NCBI GenBank assembly: GCA_002480735.1
Contig: DLCS01000112.1
Span: 1-8,274, forward strand
Reading direction: 5' to 3'
Origin: Bacillaceae bacterium UBA7792
GTDB taxonomy: Bacteria; Bacillota; Bacilli; Bacillales; Cytobacillaceae
DNA: 8,274 nt
Shown here: one piece after another, positions 1-5,595 of the stretch
Numbering within the stretch: position 1 is the stretch's first letter
Layout of the letters: each line of letters opens with the position of its first letter
Notes under the pieces: model-generated
Told to the model about the DNA's origin: nothing
What the model saw: only the letters and a program-made list of their open reading frames with translations
Database searches by the model: none
Program-made: the position numbers and the translations under genes

Positions 1-480
1 AAATTTGTCGGGGTCGTTGGTGGAGATCGTTCGATTGCAGTAGCAAATACATCCAGCCCTGGTGCATGGTCGACTACGATTCCAGAGGATTTAAATACAT
101 ATTATATGTATGTCCGCTCGGTTAACGGTAAACTTTTTGTGATGAAATATCGCTATGTTAGTGGAACTTTTCATGTGAATCTTTGTGTTATGAATGATAG
201 TGCCACTGGATTAACAGAAACAAATCTATCTCATGTCGGGAATCTCGCTAACAACAAAATTCCGAATCCAGAAAATATCATTTGGATGGAAGACTGGGGA
301 AAATACGCTTTATTTAATGAGAGCATGCTTTATGTATCAGCGGATGGCCTAACTTGGGAAGGAGTCGAACAACCGGGATTCACAACAACCAATTCTGATA
401 CGTTTGGCGGGGCCATCTATGTACCGGGTGATGGGTTTTATGTGAAAGCTAGTGGTTATGTGTATTATGCACCTTATTAA
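1..480 (+). CDS. C-terminal part of a phage tail / receptor-binding-like protein (5' end outside window)
   Basis: The frame is open from the first base of the window to TAA at 478-480, giving the last 159 residues of a longer protein. An ATG at 106 lies inside this frame but has no ribosome binding site, so it is unlikely to be the true start. The segment is rich in aromatic and beta-forming residues. At residues 113-119 of the visible part it has SADGLTW, an Asp-box-like motif (S-x-D-G-x-T-W) seen in sialidase-type beta-propeller blades, including those in phage tail fibre and host-recognition proteins. The protein ends in a Tyr-rich stretch. It sits directly upstream of a holin-amidase lysis cassette, where tail and receptor-binding genes usually lie in siphophages of Firmicutes, and a terminator follows it at once. 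Role in host binding is inferred from motif and position; no catalytic site is visible. Confidence 0.65.
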   Translation, partial: KFVGVVGGDRSIAVANTSSPGAWSTTIPEDLNTYYMYVRSVNGKLFVMKYRYVSGTFHVNLCVMNDSATGLTETNLSHVGNLANNKIPNPENIIWMEDWGKYALFNESMLYVSADGLTWEGVEQPGFTTTNSDTFGGAIYVPGDGFYVKASGYVYYAPY

Positions 481-494
481 ATAATGAAAATACA

Positions 495-530
495 GGCGCT
501 TTGTGGCTCTTTTGTCACAGGCGTCTTTTT
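495..530 (+). terminator. Rho-independent terminator after the tail gene
   Basis: GGCGCTTTGTG (495-505) pairs with CACAGGCGTC (516-525), giving about ten pairs with one bulged T and two G-U pairs. A 10-nt loop closes the stem and TTTTT follows at 526-530. It lies 14 nt after the tail gene stop and just before the holin. No clear promoter is visible in the 37 nt between it and the holin, so some late-gene read-through into the lysis cassette is probably needed. Confidence 0.75.
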
Positions 531-567
531 ATATAGATTAAAACGGTTGGAGAGCGAGGGGAGAAAC

Positions 568-1002
568 ATGGCAATAAAAGAACTTTGGATTGTTTTACAA
601 ACGGTAATTGCTGCAGTGGGCGGTTGGTTGGGCTGGTTCCTTGGGGGACTTGATGGATTTTTATACGCTCTCATTATTTTTGTCATTGTCGATTACATTA
701 CTGGCATTATGGTGGCAATCATCAATAAAGAGCTTTCAAGTGAAATTGGTGCAAGAGGGATTTTCAAGAAGATCCTTATTTTTATACTTGTCGGGATTGC
801 TCATATCATTGACAGCCGACTGATTGGTGAGGGCAGTGTTATCCGCACAGCCGTCATCTTTTTTTATCTTTCCAATGAAGGAATAAGCATTATAGAAAAC
901 TCCACAAGAATTGGACTTCCGGTACCACAAAAACTGAAAGATGTTTTAGCTCAGTTGCATGGAAAATCGAAGGGAGAAGATGAGAATGGAACTAAACGTT
1001 AA
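568..1002 (+). CDS. Phage holin, TcdE / phage_holin_4 type
   Basis: This 144-residue membrane protein forms the pore that lets the amidase reach the cell wall at the end of the lytic cycle. The start is ATG 568, preceded by GAGGGGAG at 556-563. The frame stays open further upstream to an ATG at 484, but that start has no ribosome binding site and would run through the terminator. Hydrophobic segments lie near residues 8-26, 31-52, 67-84 and 90-108. Family signatures are DYITGI at 42-47, NKELSSEIGARGIFKK at 53-68, and FYLSNEGISIIEN at 99-111 followed by IGLPVPQKLKDVL at 115-127. The C-terminus is short, charged and hydrophilic (residues 131-144), typical of holin regulatory tails. The last 17 nt overlap the amidase gene, so the two are probably translated together. 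Length matches the usual size of about 140 residues in this family. Confidence 0.92.
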   Translation: MAIKELWIVLQTVIAAVGGWLGWFLGGLDGFLYALIIFVIVDYITGIMVAIINKELSSEIGARGIFKKILIFILVGIAHIIDSRLIGEGSVIRTAVIFFYLSNEGISIIENSTRIGLPVPQKLKDVLAQLHGKSKGEDENGTKR

Positions 1003-1972
1003 GTATATGACCAGAAATGATTGTTTTACTGCTGGAAGGAAGATTACCCCTAAAGGGATTATGGTCCATTCCACTGCAACACCGGGTGTCATGGCTGCCG
1101 ATTGGTTTAGTCGTTGGAATAAATCCTACAAAGCGGGTGAAACCAATCGACAGGTTGCCGTTCATGCGTTTGTTGATGATAAAGGAGTGTGGCAGTACTT
1201 ACCTTGGAATCACCGTGGTTGGCATGCTGGTGGAGCGGCGAATAATACGCATATTGGTTTTGAAATTTGTGAGCCAGGTGGGTTTTCTTATGGAAAAGGA
1301 TCGGCGATGGTAGGCTATAACGTTTCAAAGAATGAAGATTACTTTAGAAAGGCTTGGCAGAATGCGGTGGAACTTTGTGTGATGCTGTGCCGACAATATG
1401 ATTTAACAGAAGAGGATATCATTTGCCACTCAGAAGGTGCTAAGAAGGGGATTGCTAGTAATCATGGTGATGTTATGCATTGGTTTCCGAAGCATGGGGA
1501 AAGTATGAATTCCTTCCGAGCGGCAGTGGGTATCGCATTAAATAAAACTAGTAGTACAGTAAGCTCACCAACTTCGATTCAAGTAGGTGATGTAGTGGAA
1601 GTGAAAGCTTCAGCTGGTAAGTATTATCCCGGTGGGGCCACCATTCCAGGTTGGGTCAAAACAGGTTCCTATCATAAGGTGACTCAGGTTGTTTCAAATG
1701 GAAAACCGGTCGTTAAAGGTGGGAAGACTTGTGTGTTGCTAGGTAAAAAGGTTGATAAAAGGAAAGGTAAAGAATCTACGGGAATTATGAGTTGGATTGA
1801 TGTGGGTTCATTGATTGTTATAGTTTCGAAGTCTAAGGAAGTCAAAAAGCCAATTGAAAGGAATAGTCTGTATAGGGTCCAGATAGGAGCATTTTCGAAT
1901 CAGGAGAATGCAGAAACGTTGCTTGAAAAAGTGAAGAAAGCCGGATTTGATGGCTTTATTAAGAAGGGTTAA
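986..1972 (+). CDS. N-acetylmuramoyl-L-alanine amidase (phage endolysin, Amidase_2 with C-terminal SPOR-like repeat)
   Basis: This 328-residue zinc amidase cuts the bond between N-acetylmuramic acid and L-alanine in peptidoglycan and is the lysis partner of the upstream holin. The Amidase_2 domain spans about residues 15-185. His28 in VHSTA and His148 in CHSEG are the likely zinc ligands. Other conserved motifs are VHAF (His60), LPWNHRGWHAGG near 72-83, IGFEICE near 90-96, and SNHGDVMHWFPKHG near 158-171, which should supply the third ligand. The middle (about 198-282) looks like an SH3-type or linker module. The end (295-328) starts LYRVQIGAF and matches one repeat of a SPOR/CwlC-type wall-binding domain, then stops. 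There is no signal peptide, as expected for a holin-dependent endolysin. ATG 986 was chosen because AAGGGAG at 970-976 sits 9 nt upstream; ATG 980 would be too close to it, and ATG 959 lacks a site. The gene overlaps the holin by 17 nt. Confidence 0.93.
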   Translation: MELNVKYMTRNDCFTAGRKITPKGIMVHSTATPGVMAADWFSRWNKSYKAGETNRQVAVHAFVDDKGVWQYLPWNHRGWHAGGAANNTHIGFEICEPGGFSYGKGSAMVGYNVSKNEDYFRKAWQNAVELCVMLCRQYDLTEEDIICHSEGAKKGIASNHGDVMHWFPKHGESMNSFRAAVGIALNKTSSTVSSPTSIQVGDVVEVKASAGKYYPGGATIPGWVKTGSYHKVTQVVSNGKPVVKGGKTCVLLGKKVDKRKGKESTGIMSWIDVGSLIVIVSKSKEVKKPIERNSLYRVQIGAFSNQENAETLLEKVKKAGFDGFIKKG

Positions 1973-2198
1973 AGCGGGATTAAACGGGCTGATAAATCTC
2001 AGGATATCAGCTCTTTTTCTGCTTTTTATCCATTTAATTACTTGCTATTAGGATGGAATTAAGTGATATATACAATAACCAAAAAAGCTGATGAACCCTG
2101 ATGCAAAGCGGATTCAGCAGTTTCTTTTGGGGAGCCAGATTGAATAGAAGAAGCCAGGTGTTAAGAATCAGGGCTAAAATTTGAAAGGAGGCAAAAAC
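1973..2198 (+). other. Intergenic region between lysis and recombinase genes (candidate promoter / attachment-site region)
   Basis: These 226 bp carry no plausible gene. After the amidase terminator comes an AT-rich stretch with an extended -10-like TGATATATA (2064-2072) and TACAAT (2071-2076). A poor -35 candidate, TTGCTA (2042-2047), lies at a long spacing of 19 nt, so the promoter call is weak. A looser hairpin follows, GCTGA (2087-2091) with TCAGC (2114-2118). It is flanked by AAAAAA on the left and TTTCTTTT on the right, so it could act as a weak terminator in either direction. A second -10-like TAAAAT occurs at 2175-2180. Serine integrase genes commonly have attP just upstream, which makes this the first place to look for one, but no core can be identified from one sequence. 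Confidence 0.35.
1986..2018 (+). terminator. Rho-independent terminator after the amidase
   Basis: GGGCTGATA (1986-1994) pairs with TATCAGCTC (2005-2013) in a 9-bp stem with one G-U pair and a 10-nt loop. TTTTT (2014-2018) follows, with a second T run at 2022-2026. It begins 13 nt after the amidase stop, closes the lysis cassette, and separates it from the recombinase genes. Confidence 0.85.
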
Positions 2199-3800
2199 AT
2201 GGCAGAAGCATTGTTTGGTTCATTTGGGCAAAGTGCAGGTGGCCTTTCATTAATGGATCCACCAGCAGAACAACCTAAGAAATTAAGAGTGGCTGCATAT
2301 GTACGAGTCAGCAGCCTCTTAGATGAACAAGAAGGATCTTTTGATAACCAAAAGACACATTACACTCAATTAATTCGCTCCACACCGGGTTGGAAGATGG
2401 TTGACATTTATACAGACCAAGGAAGGTCTGGGACTTCGATGGAGAAGCGATCAGGCTTTAATCGAATGATTCGACACGCTTATGAAAAGAAAATTGATAT
2501 CATCCTTTGCAAGTCGGTGTCCAGATTTGCGAGGAATGTACTTGACGCCATTAACACGATTCGAGAACTGACTGAGTTGGGAGTTCGAATTATTTTTGAC
2601 AAAGAAAATATAGATACAGGTGATATGGCAAGTGAGTTTATCCTCACCATGCTATCTGCGACAGCACAGGAAGAGAGCCGAAGTATTTCAGAGAATATAA
2701 ATTGGGCATTAGAAAAGCGGTATGAAAGAGGCGAACCAGTCTTTGTTAGAAAGCTGGGCTACCAAAAGAACGAACAAAAAGAATGGATCATCATAGAAGA
2801 AGAAGCGCACATTGTTCGAGAAGCATTTGAAGAAGCATTGAATGGAAAGACACCTGCTCAAATTGCTAAACAATTCATAAAAAAGAGATATAAGAAAATT
2901 AACGGACGAACAGATTGGACTTCCACCACAGTTCGATTGATGCTACTCAATAGGGACTACACAGGAGATGTCATTTGCCAAAAATATTATACGGAAAGTT
3001 ACCTTTCCCATAAGAGAGTGGCTAATAATGGAGAACGAAATCAGTATTTTATCGAGAACCACCATGAACCGATTGTGAGCCGAAAAACATTTGAAGCAGT
3101 CCAGCGGGAACTAGAGAGGCGTAAAAAACCGAATAAAAATAAAAAGGTGAACCGCTACCCGCTTTCCAGCCGAATTCAATGTGGGAAATGCGGAGGAAAT
3201 CTACATCGATTCATTTGCAAAGGGGTTGTTAGATGGCGGTGTGAGAATAACGTAAGAAGCAAAGAGCTGTGTACCATGGGAAGCATTAAGGAAGAAGTGA
3301 TTAGGGAAGCCATGCAAGATGCTTTTCTCGAACGATACCGGATGGCACGATACATGTACGACATGGAGAGAATGAAAAAGGATCTTACAAGAGCTGTTGC
3401 TGCAAGGGACTTTTCTTACAACAGACTTCGCTTGGATTTAGAACAAATTTTATTAGAAGAGAATATTGCACTTATTAATGCCAACGGGTCTGAAGCGGAT
3501 AGTACAGATGAGAAACTTGAGGAACTGGCATCGAAAAGAGCATCTATTGAAAAGGAACTAAAGATAAAGGAAGACTGGTGGGAACTATTGGATCAAGATT
3601 TCGCATTTAGAGAAGAAGCAAAGACAAAACTCAAGGAACTGGATGCAGTGAGGGATCCATCTAAACAATTACAAAAAGAACTTCGAAATATTTCATTCTT
3701 AAGGGCATGGGTAGTACGTGTAAAAGCGATAACACCAATGTCCTTTTGTATGCATTGGATTGACGAGAAGGAAACAATAGTTGATTTAAGAAAGGAGTAG
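2199..3800 (+). CDS. Large serine recombinase 1
   Basis: This 533-residue serine recombinase would cut and rejoin DNA at specific sites through a phosphoserine link. ATG 2199 follows AAAGGAGG (2184-2191) at a 7-nt spacing; a TTG at 2181 lies upstream of that site and is not the start. The resolvase domain (about 29-175) has YVRVSS with nucleophile Ser38, the conserved Arg84 after DQGRSGTS, KSVSRFARN (Arg109, Arg112), and AQEESRSISEN at 156-166. The DNA-binding recombinase domain (about 186-310) contains WTSTTVRLML and ENHHEPIVS. A zinc ribbon follows with Cys328, Cys331, Cys348 and Cys358. A Lys/Glu-rich coiled coil (about 385-500) ends the protein, as in other large serine integrases. A 23-residue flexible segment precedes the catalytic domain. 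All key catalytic residues that can be checked are present. Its 3' end contains the ribosome binding site of the next gene. It could be the phage integrase or one subunit of a multi-protein recombinase. Confidence 0.93.
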   Translation: MAEALFGSFGQSAGGLSLMDPPAEQPKKLRVAAYVRVSSLLDEQEGSFDNQKTHYTQLIRSTPGWKMVDIYTDQGRSGTSMEKRSGFNRMIRHAYEKKIDIILCKSVSRFARNVLDAINTIRELTELGVRIIFDKENIDTGDMASEFILTMLSATAQEESRSISENINWALEKRYERGEPVFVRKLGYQKNEQKEWIIIEEEAHIVREAFEEALNGKTPAQIAKQFIKKRYKKINGRTDWTSTTVRLMLLNRDYTGDVICQKYYTESYLSHKRVANNGERNQYFIENHHEPIVSRKTFEAVQRELERRKKPNKNKKVNRYPLSSRIQCGKCGGNLHRFICKGVVRWRCENNVRSKELCTMGSIKEEVIREAMQDAFLERYRMARYMYDMERMKKDLTRAVAARDFSYNRLRLDLEQILLEENIALINANGSEADSTDEKLEELASKRASIEKELKIKEDWWELLDQDFAFREEAKTKLKELDAVRDPSKQLQKELRNISFLRAWVVRVKAITPMSFCMHWIDEKETIVDLRKE

Positions 3801-3806
3801 GGATAA

Positions 3807-5471
3807 ATGAGTAGCCATCAAAGTTCATCAAGGGTACGGATAATTCCGGCAAAAGCTAGAACGAGCCGAACGGAAGCGAATCCTGGTGGACAAAAGAAAC
3901 GGATTGCAGTGTATGCCCGAGTATCCACTGACTCAGAAATGCAGGCAAGCAGTTATGAGCTGCAAGTTGCTTATTACAAAGATTATGTAAGTAAAAACCC
4001 TGCTTGGATACTCGCAGATGTTTATGCAGATGAAGGGATATCAGGGACCTCAACAAAGAACCGTACAGAATTTAATCGAATGATTCAAGACTGTGAAGAA
4101 GGGCGGATTGACTATATTTTGACCAAGTCAATCAGTCGCTTCGCGAGAAACACTCTTGACTGCATATCAATTATCAGGCGTTTGAAGAGTCTGAGGCCAG
4201 CCGTGGGCGTTTTCTTCGAGAAGGAAAATATTTACACATTAGATTCGAAGTCAGAGCTTTTCCTAACGATTTTATCCTCAATGGCACAGGAAGAAAGCCG
4301 CAGCGTAAGTGAAAACACGAAATGGGGCGTTCAGAAGAGATTCCAACAAGGTATCGTACACATGCCGACTACCTTCTTCTTGGGATATGATACCGATGAG
4401 GACGGAGAAATTGTGATTAACGAGGAACAAGCTGAAGTAGTCAGACGAATTTTTCGAGAGTATTTAGAAGGAAAGGGGTGTCCAAGCATTGCTAAAGGTT
4501 TAACAAGAGACGGATTAAAGACAGGAAAGGGGAATAAAACATGGACGTCAGATGCGGTTTATAAAATCCTGAGACAAGAGAAGTACCAAGGCCACTGTTT
4601 AGCACAGAAAACAGTCACTATCGACTTTTTATCTCACAAACGCGTTCGCAACAACGATATCCAACCACAGTATTTTGTGAAGAATACTCACCCAGCGATT
4701 ATTAGCGAAGAAACTTTTGAAGCAGTTCAACAAGAAATGAAAAGGCGAAGGCTGATGATGAAGGATCCCGATGAAAAATATCGCCAACATTTTAGTAGTG
4801 TCAGCCCATTTTCTAATCAGTTTTATTGTGGGGAATGTGGAAGACCAGCCATAAGAAGACGTATGACTTCATCGAGGAAAGGAGAGAAGTATTACATTTC
4901 TGCTTGGCAATGCCGAGTGACCGCAGGACGAGACCCAGACTACACGGAATGCAAAACGAGCTATGTTCATGAGACAGACCTTGAAAATGCATTTATGAAA
5001 ATAATAAGAGAAATGAAGGAAAACCTCCATGAAGTAATAGAGGAAGCGCAACAGGCCATTGAAAAGGCATCCCTCTCGCCACCGGAACAACAGAGGCTAG
5101 AGGAGTTGAACACGAAAATTGAAGCCATTACCGATCGCATCAGTGGCTTGGCTGCCAAGGAATCGGCCACCAAGGATGCCATTTATGATGCTACATTAAG
5201 ACACCTCATCTATGAACAGGAAATCCTCCAACAGGAGCGGGATAGCCTAGAGGAAAACATGCAAGAACAACTTTATTTAGAAAAGCAATTACAATCCTTT
5301 CTAGACTTATTAGAAGAGACTGAAGAACTAGAGGATTTTGATGTAACGCTTTTCAAAAACACAATCGAGCGGGGCATTATTTATAAGGAGCGAATAGTTG
5401 AATTTCAATTTAAATGTGGGGTGAAACGGACTCTCTGTGTAAGAGAACGTAAAACTCCTAAGAAGAAATAA
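3807..5471 (+). CDS. Large serine recombinase 2
   Basis: This 554-residue serine recombinase begins at ATG 3807, six nt after recombinase 1 stops. Its ribosome binding site AAAGGAG (3791-3797) lies in the last codons of that gene, so the two are probably translationally coupled and made in similar amounts. The resolvase domain (about 31-180) has YARVSTD with nucleophile Ser40, DEGISGTSTKNR with the conserved Arg86, KSISRFARN (Arg111, Arg114) and AQEESRSVSEN at 160-170. The recombinase domain runs from about 190 to 312 and includes WTSDAVYKIL and NTHPAIIS. The zinc ribbon has Cys341, Cys344, Cys369 and Cys382. A coiled coil fills about 395-510, followed by a basic tail rich in Lys and Arg. It is full-length and looks catalytically intact. 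It is clearly divergent from recombinase 1, so this is not a recent duplication. A basic 30-residue N-terminal extension precedes the catalytic domain. Confidence 0.93.
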   Translation: MSSHQSSSRVRIIPAKARTSRTEANPGGQKKRIAVYARVSTDSEMQASSYELQVAYYKDYVSKNPAWILADVYADEGISGTSTKNRTEFNRMIQDCEEGRIDYILTKSISRFARNTLDCISIIRRLKSLRPAVGVFFEKENIYTLDSKSELFLTILSSMAQEESRSVSENTKWGVQKRFQQGIVHMPTTFFLGYDTDEDGEIVINEEQAEVVRRIFREYLEGKGCPSIAKGLTRDGLKTGKGNKTWTSDAVYKILRQEKYQGHCLAQKTVTIDFLSHKRVRNNDIQPQYFVKNTHPAIISEETFEAVQQEMKRRRLMMKDPDEKYRQHFSSVSPFSNQFYCGECGRPAIRRRMTSSRKGEKYYISAWQCRVTAGRDPDYTECKTSYVHETDLENAFMKIIREMKENLHEVIEEAQQAIEKASLSPPEQQRLEELNTKIEAITDRISGLAAKESATKDAIYDATLRHLIYEQEILQQERDSLEENMQEQLYLEKQLQSFLDLLEETEELEDFDVTLFKNTIERGIIYKERIVEFQFKCGVKRTLCVRERKTPKKK

Positions 5472-5592
5472 GCTAAATCAAATTGAATAAACATAAACCT
5501 CTTTCCACCCAGAAAAAGAACTTGAATGTTCTCGGGATGTGAGTGATAGATGGACACGAACCATTATCACTTATAGGAAAGGGGTTTTTGTA
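5472..5592 (+). other. Leader region between recombinase 2 and the fused recombinase
   Basis: These 121 bp contain no gene. They hold two TAA codons in the frame of the downstream gene (5488-5490 and 5494-5496), a short inverted repeat AGAAC-N6-GTTCT (5517-5532), and the longer palindrome described separately. No T-tract terminator follows recombinase 2 and no convincing -35/-10 pair is seen, so the third gene is probably transcribed with the first two. Confidence 0.5.
5539..5574. repeat. Imperfect palindrome / hairpin just upstream of the fused recombinase
   Basis: AGTGATAGATGG (5542-5553) is complementary to CCATTATCACT (5561-5571): eleven pairs with one bulged G around the 7-nt centre ACACGAA. 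G-U and U-A pairs can extend the stem outward to 5539 and 5574. The right arm ends right beside the ribosome binding site at 5575-5584. No T run follows, so it is not a terminator. It could be an RNA hairpin affecting translation of the TTG-started gene, an operator, or a recombinase-binding site, since serine recombinase sites are imperfect palindromes of about this size. The sequence alone does not decide between these. Confidence 0.6.
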
Positions 5593-5595
5593 TTG
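5575..5595 (+). promoter_or_regulatory. Ribosome binding site and TTG start of the fused recombinase
   Basis: AGGAAAGGGG (5575-5584) lies 8 nt before TTG at 5593-5595. The first in-frame ATG (5614) has no comparable site, and the ATG at 5597 is in another frame. An in-frame GTG at 5539 lies at the foot of the palindrome with no good site. The TTG is therefore the best start. Confidence 0.7.

Noticed and set aside
484..567. Upstream ATG at 484 as the holin start
   Set aside because: No ribosome binding site precedes it, the added residues are not hydrophobic, and this stretch is the terminator hairpin. ATG 568 has a good site and gives the family's usual length.
959..985. ATG at 959 or 980 as the amidase start
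   Set aside because: The purine-rich site AAGGGAG (970-976) is downstream of 959 and only 3 nt from 980, while ATG 986 is at a normal 9-nt distance.
5518..5531. GAAC-N6-GTTC as a LexA (SOS) box upstream of the fused recombinase
   Set aside because: The Bacillus-type LexA box is GAAC-N4-GTTC. The spacing here is two bases too long, so only a small inverted repeat is claimed.
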